Of a stretch of DNA of 18,080 nt, positions 7,187 through 14,749 are shown one piece after another. Each line of letters opens with the position of its first letter. The first letter of the stretch is position 1. Source of the DNA: Promethearchaeota archaeon (GTDB taxonomy: Archaea; Asgardarchaeota; Lokiarchaeia; Sigyniarchaeales; SOKP01); NCBI GenBank assembly GCA_030612905.1, contig JAUWNA010000006.1:1-18080 (forward strand). The letters are read 5' to 3'. Under the pieces are notes generated by a model. It did no database searches, was not told the origin of the DNA, and saw only the letters and a program-made list of their open reading frames with translations. The position numbers were made by a program, and so were the translations under genes.

Positions 7187-8113
7187 ATGGGAAAAAAAGC
7201 AGTTTCATTAGCTTGTAGAATGGATTCAGAGAGAGCGATAAATTTAACTAAGAGACTTTTTGATTTTTTAGTGAAAAAAGGCGAAATTGTTCAATTGGAA
7301 ACCAGAATCGCACCTAAAATCTTACCTCACAATGGTATGGATCTTAAAGAGATGACAGCAGAGAATACAAAATTTCTCATATCCATTGGTGGAGATGGAA
7401 CTATTCTGAGAGTGGCAAGTGCCCTATCACAACGCAACGCTCCACCCATTTTGGGAGTAAATATTGGGTCTATCGGCTTTTTGGACGAAACTAATGAAAG
7501 AAATGTTTTTAATGACATAAATCGTGTATTTAAGGACGAATATATAATAGAAAAATGCTCTAAATTAGCCCCATATGTAATTAAAGCTTCTGAAGAAATT
7601 AGATTAAATAATGCATTAAATGAAATATTAATAGTTTCTTCAAAAAGCTCTAAAGTATTATTAACATCAGTTAAAATTGATGGTTGTTTTCTAAATCGAA
7701 GTTATTTAGATGGTATTATTATCTCAACTTCAGTAGGCTCTACGGGGTATAATTTAAGTGCGGGAGGAGCAATTGTAAAACCAACGATGGATATTATGCA
7801 AATAACGCCATTAAATAGTTTTGCGAGATCAGGATTGAAACCAATAGTGCTTCCTATTGATAGCGAAGTTGAAATCCAACTTCTAAGACCAAGACTAAGT
7901 GCAAAAATTATAATTGACGGTCAAAGAACTTTTAAAAATATCCAACCAAATACAATTATTAAAGTCCGTAAAGCAAATTCCCACACTAAATTTATCCGTC
8001 TTTCCAGAAGCATAAGCGATAATTATATTAGGCGGTTAAGGAAAAAAATTATTGGAGGAATCAAGGTTCCGATCGATGACAGTCCTGAAGAAGAGTTCAA
8101 TTCTAGTTTTTGA
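7187..8113 (+). CDS. nadK: NAD kinase
   Basis: A 308-residue cytosolic enzyme that phosphorylates NAD to NADP with ATP or polyphosphate. The diagnostic GGDGT motif is at 68-72 after the strand FLISI. Next are NIGSIGFL (92-99), the ALNEI segment with the conserved Asn-Glu (145-146), LDGIIISTSVGSTGYNLSAGG (174-194) that binds the nucleotide, and the ITPL strand. The C-terminus beyond about 290 is a basic, variable tail. ATG at 7187 gives a natural N-terminus just before the first beta strand; no good Shine-Dalgarno precedes it. The last 38 bases overlap the start of the Nob1 gene in another frame, so the two are almost certainly on one transcript. Archaeal relatives may carry an extra phosphatase domain; this protein does not. 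Confidence 0.95.
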   Translation: MGKKAVSLACRMDSERAINLTKRLFDFLVKKGEIVQLETRIAPKILPHNGMDLKEMTAENTKFLISIGGDGTILRVASALSQRNAPPILGVNIGSIGFLDETNERNVFNDINRVFKDEYIIEKCSKLAPYVIKASEEIRLNNALNEILIVSSKSSKVLLTSVKIDGCFLNRSYLDGIIISTSVGSTGYNLSAGGAIVKPTMDIMQITPLNSFARSGLKPIVLPIDSEVEIQLLRPRLSAKIIIDGQRTFKNIQPNTIIKVRKANSHTKFIRLSRSISDNYIRRLRKKIIGGIKVPIDDSPEEEFNSSF

Positions 8114-8630
8114 TACTAACATTTTTTTAAGAGGTATAGATTTCAATTTTTTTAAGGAGACAATCTTCACCACTCCAGAAATTATCGATGAGATTCGAGT
8201 TAAAAGATATAAAGATAAGAATAGAAATATTATAAATAGAATAGATGTGGCAATTGAACTAGGAAAACTAATTATAAAAAGGGCTAATGAAAATTACATT
8301 AACCTAGTAGACGCAAAATCTAAACTAACGGGCGATGTAAATGCGTTATCTAATGCTGATGTGAATTTAATTGCATTAGCTTTAGAATTGATGGACACAT
8401 ATAACCAAGAGATTGTTCTCTACACAAACGATTATTCCATGGAAAATTTATGTAGTGAACTAAAAATAAAATTCATGCCTCTATTTAGGGAGGGTATAAA
8501 AGAAAAGATATTATTTGAGATATATTGCCCCTATTGTAAAACTGTTTTCAAACCTAAAGATTTTAATAAAATTTGTGAAATGTGTGGGTCTAAACTAAAA
8601 AGGAGACCACTAATAAAGGAAAAAATATAG
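8076..8630 (+). CDS. nob1: Nob1-type PIN endonuclease with zinc ribbon
   Basis: A protein of 184 residues that fits Nob1, the endonuclease trimming the 3' end of small-subunit rRNA. The PIN domain shows the acidic set: Asp in VFDTN (residue 13 from this start), Glu in TTPEIIDE, Asp in LSNADVNLIALAL, and Asp in YTNDYS. A C-terminal zinc ribbon follows with CPYC and CEMC. The ribbon after PIN separates Nob1 from toxin-type PIN proteins. The frame is also open from a TTG at 8052, but that start is buried deep in nadK; ATG at 8076 begins just before the first PIN strand and has AAGG at 8063-8066 upstream. It still overlaps nadK by 38 bases. Together with aIF5A, FEN1 and Cdc48, it sits in a housekeeping cluster. 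Confidence 0.9.
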   Translation: MTVLKKSSILVFDTNIFLRGIDFNFFKETIFTTPEIIDEIRVKRYKDKNRNIINRIDVAIELGKLIIKRANENYINLVDAKSKLTGDVNALSNADVNLIALALELMDTYNQEIVLYTNDYSMENLCSELKIKFMPLFREGIKEKILFEIYCPYCKTVFKPKDFNKICEMCGSKLKRRPLIKEKI

Positions 8631-8689
8631 TGCAAAATATATAGGAAAAAATGTAAATAAATATTGGATAAAAATAAAAAAGATAAACC

Positions 8690-9739
8690 ATGGGTACTAA
8701 AATAAATGAATTAGTGAAAGATGTAAGAAGGACTATTACTTTTGATAACCTATTAAATAAACGCATAGCCATTGATGCGTTTAACACGATTTATCAATTT
8801 TTAGCAATTATTAGGCAAAGAGATGGCACTCCTTTAAAAGATTATAATGGTAATGTGACTTCTCATATATCTGGATTATTTTATCGAACAATAAATTTTT
8901 TAGAGTTTGGAATCAAACCAATATATGTGTTTGATGGGACTCCTTCTGAATTAAAATTAGAAACAATAAAAGAACGAAGGAGAATTAAAGAAGATGCTAA
9001 GGAAAAGATGATAAAAGCTCAAGAGAAGGAAGATTTTAGAGAAGCGAAAAAATTCGCTCAGATGACATCTAAATTGGATACGAACATGATTGAAGATAGT
9101 AAAAAATTATTAAGATATATGGGGATTCCAATTGTAGAGGCGAGTTCTGAAGGTGAGGCTCAATCTGCCTTTCTAGTTGAAGCTGGTGATGCTTGGGCGT
9201 GTGCATCCCAGGATTATGACACATTATTATTTGGAGGAAAAAGGTTAATTAGAAATTTCGCAATAAGCAGAAGTAAAAAGGTTAGAGATACTACAGTCAC
9301 TTTAGATATAGAATACATCTCCTTATCTAAATTTCTTGAAAATTTAAATATTACTCAAGAACAGTTGATAGAGATGGGGATTTTAATAGGAACTGATTTT
9401 TTCCCTGGAATTAAGGGCATTGGCCAACATAAGGCTTATAACCTAATCAAGAAATTTGGTTCGCTAGAAAATATTATAAAAAATAATGTAAAAGTTGGTA
9501 ACATCGATATTCAAATAGAAAAAGAATTGATTGACCAAATAAAAGATATCTTTTTATATCCAGATGTTAAAAAAAAATATCCAAAGATAATCTGGGAAAA
9601 AATTAATTACGAGAAAGTTAAAGAATTATTGATAGAGCAACACAATTTTTCAAAAATCAGGGTTGAAAACGCAATTGAACGGTTGAAAAAGCAAGACTCG
9701 TCTAAAAGACAGGTGTCTCTGGATAACTTCTTCAAATAA
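8690..9739 (+). CDS. fen: Flap endonuclease 1
   Basis: A 349-residue structure-specific nuclease that removes 5' flaps during Okazaki-fragment maturation and base-excision repair. The N region begins MGTKINELV and has IAIDAFN (Asp29) and YVFDGTP (Asp82). The I region has ASSEGEAQSAFL and ASQDYDTLLFG, giving four further acidic metal ligands. A helix-three-turn-helix motif lies at IGTDFFPGIKGIGQHKAYNLI. The C-terminus ends QVSLDNFFK, a clear PCNA-binding PIP box (Q-x-x-L-x-x-F-F). Length is typical for archaea. Only about 60 bases separate it from Nob1, and no Shine-Dalgarno precedes the ATG, so translation may be leaderless from a TATA-like stretch near 8636-8645. No PCNA gene is in the window. 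Confidence 0.97.
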   Translation: MGTKINELVKDVRRTITFDNLLNKRIAIDAFNTIYQFLAIIRQRDGTPLKDYNGNVTSHISGLFYRTINFLEFGIKPIYVFDGTPSELKLETIKERRRIKEDAKEKMIKAQEKEDFREAKKFAQMTSKLDTNMIEDSKKLLRYMGIPIVEASSEGEAQSAFLVEAGDAWACASQDYDTLLFGGKRLIRNFAISRSKKVRDTTVTLDIEYISLSKFLENLNITQEQLIEMGILIGTDFFPGIKGIGQHKAYNLIKKFGSLENIIKNNVKVGNIDIQIEKELIDQIKDIFLYPDVKKKYPKIIWEKINYEKVKELLIEQHNFSKIRVENAIERLKKQDSSKRQVSLDNFFK

Positions 9740-9760
9740 AATTAATATTTAAAAATTAGA

Positions 9761-9780
9761 AAAAAAGGAAAAAAAAGGAA
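9761..9780 (+). repeat. Tandem 10-bp purine repeat before cdc48
   Basis: The unit AAAAAAGGAA occurs twice in direct tandem in the 104-base gap between FEN1 and Cdc48. It makes a purine-only tract of about 25 bases followed by T5. It may be part of a terminator or promoter region or mere low complexity. Confidence 0.5.
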
Positions 9781-9843
9781 AAATTTTTACAAAATTATTA
9801 CTTCATATACATTGAAAATTATATTTTATTTATTTGATCAAAA

Positions 9844-12078
9844 ATGTCAGCTAAAGAGAACGATAAAAAGGGACCAAATAATAAAGATTCACAAACAGTT
9901 GCACTGCGGGTGCAAGAAGCTAAAAAAAGGGATATTGGCCGTAATATTGCTAGAATTGATCAAGAAACTATGGAAAAGTTAGATATTCAAACTGGTGATG
10001 TCATCGCTCTTTCTGGAAAGAAAGAGAGTGCGGGAATTGCTTGGCCGAGTTATCCCCAAGATAGTGGATTAGGCATTATTCGCATCGATTCTAGATTAAA
10101 GAAAAATACGGGAGCAAATATTGATGAAACAATCCAAATTCAGAAGGTCAACGCTCACCCCGCTCAAAATATTGTTTTGGCGCCAATAAAGATAAAATTA
10201 AAGTCCAATCCTAGATTCGAAACTTTCGTTAAACGAAAATTAAACAATTATCCTGTTACGATCGATGATTTTATATTTATCTCAATTGGAATAAGTCGAG
10301 AGATTACATTTAAAGTTATAAGCATAAGACCAAATGGAGTTTGTATAATCAAACCCGAAACGGCTCTACATATTAGCGAACGTATTACTGAAGACGAAGA
10401 AAGGGGAGCTGATTATGTTACTTATGAAGATGTTGGGGGATTAGATCGCGAAATACAAAGAGTTAGAGAAATGGTTGAACTCCCACTAAGACATCCCTCT
10501 TTATTTAAACGTCTAGGTATTGATCCCCCCAAAGGAATTTTACTAAGGGGTCCTCCTGGTTGCGGAAAAACTTTGTTAGCGAGAGCTGTAGCTAATGAAA
10601 GCGAAGCTTATTTTATTTCAATAAACGGTCCAGAAATTATGAGCAAGTTTTATGGCGAATCTGAGAAAAAATTACGAAAAATATTTATTGACGCTGAAGA
10701 AAAGAGCCCATCAATAATATTTATTGATGAGATCGATGCAATTGCCCCAAAAAGAGAAACTGTAACTGGTGAAGTAGAGCGAAGGGTTGTTGCTCAATTA
10801 TTAGCCTTGATGGATGGGCTACATAGTAGAGGAAAAGTTATCGTTATTGGGGCAACAAATAGACCTAATAGTTTAGATCCCGCGTTAAGGCGTCCAGGTA
10901 GATTTGATCGCGAAATTGAGATAAAAGTTCCAAATGAAAAAGGAAGAAGAGAAGTTTTTCAAATTCATACAAGAAATATGCCTCTCGATAAAAAAATATC
11001 TTTAAAAGATTATGCTAACATTACTCATGGATTCGTTGGTGCGGATATTATGGCAGTGTGTAGAGAAGCTGCTATGGCAGCTCTTAGAAGGTATTTACCA
11101 AAGATTGATTTAGATTCTGATACGATAGATCCTGAATTACTTGAACAAATGGAGATAACTAAAGCTGATTTTGAGGAGGCTTTAAAGGAAGTAATGCCAT
11201 CTGGAATAAGAGAAGTATTCGTTGAAATACCAAATGTCTCTTGGGATCAGATAGGTGGATTAGAGGAATTAAAACAGAAACTAATAGAGGCTGTAGATTG
11301 GCCTTTATCGCATCCAAAAATTTTTGAGCGTATGGGAATAAAGCCTCCTAGAGGAATCTTATTATATGGGCCGCCCGGGTGTGGAAAAACACTTTTGGCA
11401 AGGGCAGTTGCACACGAAAGTAAAGCTAATTTTATCTCTATTAAAGGACCTGAATTGCTATCTAAATATGTAGGAGAAAGCGAAAAAGCAATTCGCGAAA
11501 TTTTTCGAAAAGCAAAAATGGCAGCACCATGTATTATCTTTTTTGATGAATTTGATTCGATAGCTCCAAGTAGAGGTAGGCATACTACAGATTCGGGAGT
11601 ATCCGAAAAAGTTCTATCACAATTTTTAACTGAATTAGATGGTTTAGAAGTTAAGAAAGATATTGTGGTGATTGCTGCTACCAATCGCCCCGATATTTTA
11701 GACCCAGCCTTAATCCGACCTGGAAGAATTGATAGGATGCTACTGGTACCCCCACCTGATGAAATAGGAAGACTTGAAATATTAAAAATATTTACTAAAG
11801 AGATGCCACTTACGAATAATATAGATTTGAATGTCCTGAATAAGATATTAAATGGTTTCTCTGGTGCGGATATTGAGACATTATGTCGTGAGGCGGGTAT
11901 GATTGCCCTTAGAGAAAATATAAGAGCAAGAAAAATTACGAAAGAGCATTTTAAACAAGCAACGGAATTAATTAATCCTAGTATAGTGCCCGAAGTAATT
12001 AAATGGTATGAAACGTTTGGAGAAAAATTTAAAAGTAGAATCATTGAACAAGCCAAAGAAGATCGAATGGTTATGTAA
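9844..12078 (+). CDS. cdc48: Cdc48/VAT (p97) AAA+ ATPase
   Basis: A 744-residue unfoldase that extracts and unfolds protein substrates, usually handing them to the proteasome. The N domain (about 17-185) is the double-psi barrel plus the four-stranded beta part. D1 has GPPGCGKT (236-243), Walker B IIFIDE (291-296), KFYGESE pore loop (268-274) and RRPGRFD (349-355). D2 has GPPGCGKT (509-516), Walker B IIFFDE (564-569), KYVGESE and IRPGRID (624-630). Both rings look catalytically intact. The C-terminus ends DRMVM, with no HbYX proteasome-binding tail. Length is typical (VAT is about 745). No Shine-Dalgarno precedes ATG 9844, so it is probably leaderless or weakly leadered. The start is preceded by a 104-base AT-rich gap, and a T7 tract follows the gene. 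Confidence 0.97.
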   Translation: MSAKENDKKGPNNKDSQTVALRVQEAKKRDIGRNIARIDQETMEKLDIQTGDVIALSGKKESAGIAWPSYPQDSGLGIIRIDSRLKKNTGANIDETIQIQKVNAHPAQNIVLAPIKIKLKSNPRFETFVKRKLNNYPVTIDDFIFISIGISREITFKVISIRPNGVCIIKPETALHISERITEDEERGADYVTYEDVGGLDREIQRVREMVELPLRHPSLFKRLGIDPPKGILLRGPPGCGKTLLARAVANESEAYFISINGPEIMSKFYGESEKKLRKIFIDAEEKSPSIIFIDEIDAIAPKRETVTGEVERRVVAQLLALMDGLHSRGKVIVIGATNRPNSLDPALRRPGRFDREIEIKVPNEKGRREVFQIHTRNMPLDKKISLKDYANITHGFVGADIMAVCREAAMAALRRYLPKIDLDSDTIDPELLEQMEITKADFEEALKEVMPSGIREVFVEIPNVSWDQIGGLEELKQKLIEAVDWPLSHPKIFERMGIKPPRGILLYGPPGCGKTLLARAVAHESKANFISIKGPELLSKYVGESEKAIREIFRKAKMAAPCIIFFDEFDSIAPSRGRHTTDSGVSEKVLSQFLTELDGLEVKKDIVVIAATNRPDILDPALIRPGRIDRMLLVPPPDEIGRLEILKIFTKEMPLTNNIDLNVLNKILNGFSGADIETLCREAGMIALRENIRARKITKEHFKQATELINPSIVPEVIKWYETFGEKFKSRIIEQAKEDRMVM

Positions 12079-12124
12079 TATTCATAAAGTTAATTTGAGA
12101 ATAATCATTTTAATTACAATATAC

Positions 12125-12131
12125 TTTTTTT
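12125..12131 (+). terminator. Oligo-T tract after cdc48
   Basis: Seven T occur about 46 bases after the Cdc48 stop, in the short gap before the winged-helix gene. This is a plausible archaeal U-tract terminator; no hairpin accompanies it. Confidence 0.35.
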
Positions 12132-12147
12132 ATTTGAAATTAATCAT

Positions 12148-12156
12148 AAGGTGATC
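12148..12156 (+). promoter_or_regulatory. Shine-Dalgarno that decides the start of the winged-helix gene
   Basis: AAGGTGATC matches the archaeal anti-Shine-Dalgarno complement (GGAGGTGATC) over eight bases. It lies two bases before ATA 12158 and five before ATC 12161, the only possible initiator codons in the frame that also encodes the protein's first helix. Elsewhere in the window GGTGA-type sites sit five or six bases before the start, which would favour ATC slightly. Confidence 0.55.
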
Positions 12157-12157
12157 A

Positions 12158-12433
12158 ATAATCGAAACACAACGTTGGAATCAAAAGCCTGTAGTAAATT
12201 CTTTAATCGATATACTGATTAAAAATAAAGGAGAAATATTAAATAAACGATTGGAAGAACTACTTAAAAAGGAATTCCCTTACATTAACCCATTGATATT
12301 AGAAGAATTATTGATGAAATTAGAAAGCCGAACTATTATTAATGTCTTCCGAGTCTCAAAAACCAAAAAGATGATTGTGCTTAACAAACACTCTCAAAAA
12401 ATTAGAGACGAAGTTATGGAAGGCTTAAATTGA
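12158..12433 (+). CDS. Small winged helix-turn-helix protein
   Basis: The 91-residue frame begins (M)IETQRWNQKPVVNSLIDIL and ends RDEVMEGLN. I do not recognise a named family. The predicted pattern is three helices (about 13-22, 28-41, 46-60) followed by a beta wing (IINVFRV, MIVLN), as in winged helix-turn-helix proteins. A TTG at 12251 would give only 60 residues and remove the first helix. The frame is open to a TGA at 12152-12154, so ATG, GTG and TTG are all absent at the expected start. ATA 12158 or ATC 12161, after a strong Shine-Dalgarno, are the likely initiators. It could also be explained by a one-base indel after an upstream GTG. It follows cdc48 by 79 bases and overlaps the HerA-type gene tail to tail by nine bases. 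A role in DNA or protein binding is possible. Confidence 0.6.
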   Translation: MIETQRWNQKPVVNSLIDILIKNKGEILNKRLEELLKKEFPYINPLILEELLMKLESRTIINVFRVSKTKKMIVLNKHSQKIRDEVMEGLN

Positions 12434-13951
12434 TTGGAATTTTTTCCAATTTAAACACACTTGAGCTAAAGATATATTTTCAATTTGAGATCTAAATTTT
12501 CTCTCCCTTATTTTTAAAAAAATAGGATAATTTACAGCATTCCCCATCAATAACATTTCGCCTACGCCTAAACTTGAAATCATATCAGCGTATTCTTTAG
12601 TAATAGCTTCTGAACTATCCATTAAATGCTTTAAATCGTATGGGTTCTTAATATTTAGAATTAACTTTGAATTAATTTGAGATAAAGCCGTTGTGCTTAA
12701 CTTTTTGGGTCTTTGACTTATTAAACATAAACACGCCATGAATTTCCTTCCCTCCCTGGCGATGGTTTCAATTATATATTTAGATAGTGCCTTAGAATGA
12801 GCCGCTTCAGGAGCGAATTGGTGAGCCTCTTCAATAACTAATAAAAAAGGAGGAATTTCATTCATTCTTCTTAGATAAAACAAACGACTACAAATATAAT
12901 CAACCATAATTTGTTTTTTACGAATCGAAATTTCCTTTTGAAGATTAAAAATAGTAATTTCTCCTTGATTTATGACTTTCTTTAAAATTGGATTTTCTTG
13001 GGAGCCAAAAAGGGTTAAATGTTCTAATTCAGAAAGCCATCCCACTAAAGCTTGCTTTGTACTTTTATTACCATCAGGTTCTTTTTCAATTAAATCGATA
13101 ATGTTATTTAGATTATATTTATTCTTTAAATCTTTATTTTTTCTTAACTTTTTAATGAATTTAGATAATTCTCTTATTTGTACATTAGATATTTGCTCTT
13201 GGTATTTTTTAAAAGAATAAGCACTCAATCTAGGTACAGAAATCTGAAAATATGAAGTATCTATTACTTTAACTTTATCTTTTATCGTAGAGATTGCATC
13301 TAAATATTTGTATTCCCCATGGACATCAATCATTATAATTGCGGGTGTTCCAAAAGTTTTATTTCTTGTTAATAATTCTTCAATAATAATTGAAGTAAGA
13401 TAACTTTTACCGCCTCCAGATATCGAAAGAATCGCAAGGTGTTTGTTCAATAATCGATTCATGTCTATATAAGCATCTATATTTGATACCTTCAATTTTC
13501 CTAAATTTAAACCATGCACTTTATCGAAGCCTATAAAATTATTAAGAATTTCTTCTTCTACCAAATAAACTTCTTTACCGGGACTCGCAGGATATGTCAT
13601 CCTTGCTATTAATCTAATCTCTTTTTCGCTATCTTCTTTAAACTCTATAATCCCTAAATTTCTAACGATAGCAATAGCATATTCAAAATCATCACTAGGA
13701 AATAGTCCTTTGAGAATATTGGGATTATTTTCGCTGTTATAAGATTTAATTGTTAAGGCATCCGAGAAATATTCATTTATTAAAACGATTTTCTCAATTA
13801 TGCCGATCAAATAGCCCTCAATTGTTTTAGTGGATACAAACAATCCCTTTTTAACAATAATATGGTCATTTCGCTTGTTAATTACGAATGGGTATTTAGA
13901 AACATCCGGTAGTTGAAGAAAATTAAAAACAATACCAACTTTAAAGGGCAT
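12425..13951 (-). CDS. HerA-family ATPase (DUF87-type)
   Basis: A 508-residue hexameric ATPase of the HerA/FtsK group, related to the archaeal DNA-end-resection helicase HerA, which works with NurA. An N-terminal HAS-like barrel spans about 1-150. The Walker A region is LSISGGGKSYLTS (175-187), with Ser where the first Gly usually stands, as in some family members. MIDVHGEY (207-214), Walker B LLVIEEAHQFAP (370-381) and IAREGRKF (397-404) with ISQRPKKLS are typical of the family. The length fits HerA. No Shine-Dalgarno precedes ATG 13951; an AT-rich TATTAATTAA element about 24 bases upstream suggests a leaderless message. NurA and Mre11/Rad50 are not in the window. It converges on the winged-helix gene with a nine-base overlap. 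Exact partner and role are inferred only. Confidence 0.85.
   Translation of the reverse strand: MPFKVGIVFNFLQLPDVSKYPFVINKRNDHIIVKKGLFVSTKTIEGYLIGIIEKIVLINEYFSDALTIKSYNSENNPNILKGLFPSDDFEYAIAIVRNLGIIEFKEDSEKEIRLIARMTYPASPGKEVYLVEEEILNNFIGFDKVHGLNLGKLKVSNIDAYIDMNRLLNKHLAILSISGGGKSYLTSIIIEELLTRNKTFGTPAIIMIDVHGEYKYLDAISTIKDKVKVIDTSYFQISVPRLSAYSFKKYQEQISNVQIRELSKFIKKLRKNKDLKNKYNLNNIIDLIEKEPDGNKSTKQALVGWLSELEHLTLFGSQENPILKKVINQGEITIFNLQKEISIRKKQIMVDYICSRLFYLRRMNEIPPFLLVIEEAHQFAPEAAHSKALSKYIIETIAREGRKFMACLCLISQRPKKLSTTALSQINSKLILNIKNPYDLKHLMDSSEAITKEYADMISSLGVGEMLLMGNAVNYPIFLKIRERKFRSQIENISLAQVCLNWKKFQSI
12433..12450. repeat. Perfect inverted repeat at the convergent gene ends
   Basis: ATTGGAA, then TTTT, then TTCCAAT form a seven-bp stem with a four-base loop immediately after the winged-helix stop codon. 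It lies within the last codons of the HerA-type gene. It could act as a transcript-end structure for the plus-strand gene, but it is also constrained as coding sequence. Confidence 0.45.
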
Positions 13952-14065
13952 TGATTTTAGATATGACGCTTAATTAATAAAAATAAGATAAGAGAGAGAA
14001 TTTACTGATTTGATTGAAGTAAAAATTTAAAATAAAAAATAAGTAATAAAAAAGTTTGGGATCTA

Positions 14066-14662
14066 TTATTTTTCTAAAATGCCCATTATTTTTAATATAA
14101 GATAATAGCCATTCTTCCAAAAATAGATTAAAAATAATGTGACTGCTAAAACTGCAAATACCGAAACTCCTGTGAATAATATCCAATTACCTGATGTAAA
14201 TGATGCCAACAACGCCGAAAAGGGCGAAGTACTACTAGAACCCCCAAATATCTCTTGAATTACAGCGATAATAATTCCAATAATAATTGCCATTAAACTT
14301 AATAGCAAACCTCCAGCTGCGATTTTAACATCCAAACGATTTTTATACTTTTCTTCAATTTCATTTAAATTAAAAATAAACACCAAAACCCATTTTCTTC
14401 CTTTCTTGAATAACCCAAAGAAAAATATTAAAAGAAAGAACAATCCCGCTAAAAATCCAGCGATTATTGCTATTTGGTATCCTAAATTAAGGCTTAAAAA
14501 AGTTTCAAATTTTCCAGTTGGCATTACAAAGTCAAATAATGACCAAATACCACCTGTAACTGTAATTAAGCACGCAATAACAATAAAAACGTAAAATAAT
14601 TCTCCTACTGCTCTTTGCTTTGAAGTATAATTATGTTTATAATCAATGTTTGATTCTTCCAT
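14066..14662 (-). CDS. Four-helix integral membrane protein of unknown function
   Basis: A 198-residue protein that I do not recognise. Four hydrophobic segments are clear: about 21-43, 60-85, 111-139 and 159-182. A charged cytosolic-looking loop (about 86-110, KKGRK and EEKYKNR) separates the second and third helices, and a serine-rich loop GSSSTSP (140-147) lies between the third and fourth. No enzymatic motif is visible. The N-terminal 20 residues are polar and there is no cleavable signal. The ATG at 14660-14662 has only weak GTGA upstream; TATA-like elements (TTATATAT and TTATAAAT) lie in the 87-base gap. It is flanked on the same strand by a HerA-type ATPase gene, 114 bases away, and an FGGY kinase. 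There is no sign that the three are functionally linked. Confidence 0.75.
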   Translation of the reverse strand: MEESNIDYKHNYTSKQRAVGELFYVFIVIACLITVTGGIWSLFDFVMPTGKFETFLSLNLGYQIAIIAGFLAGLFFLLIFFFGLFKKGRKWVLVFIFNLNEIEEKYKNRLDVKIAAGGLLLSLMAIIIGIIIAVIQEIFGGSSSTSPFSALLASFTSGNWILFTGVSVFAVLAVTLFLIYFWKNGYYLILKIMGILEK

Positions 14663-14749
14663 TTTTTTTCACTAATCTATGTTATTTAAAAAATTTATAA
14701 CAAACTAAATATATAAAATTGTTTATTGTTGTTTGACTTTAGAGAATAA

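Noticed and set aside
8052..8075. TTG start for Nob1 at 8052
   Set aside because: It would add eight residues that overlap nadK more deeply and do not match the PIN N-terminus; ATG 8076 begins just before the first PIN strand.
11247..12056. Long open frame of 269 codons on the minus strand
   Set aside because: It lies entirely antisense to the D2 half of cdc48, has the low-complexity Ser/Ile-rich look of a shadow frame, and has no ribosome-binding site.
12972..13220. Plus-strand frame of 82 codons inside the HerA-type gene
   Set aside because: Antisense shadow of the ATPase, with no independent start signal.
13974..14186. Short hydrophobic minus-strand frame of 70 codons
   Set aside because: Most of it overlaps the 3' end of the membrane-protein gene in another frame and the rest is AT-rich intergenic sequence.
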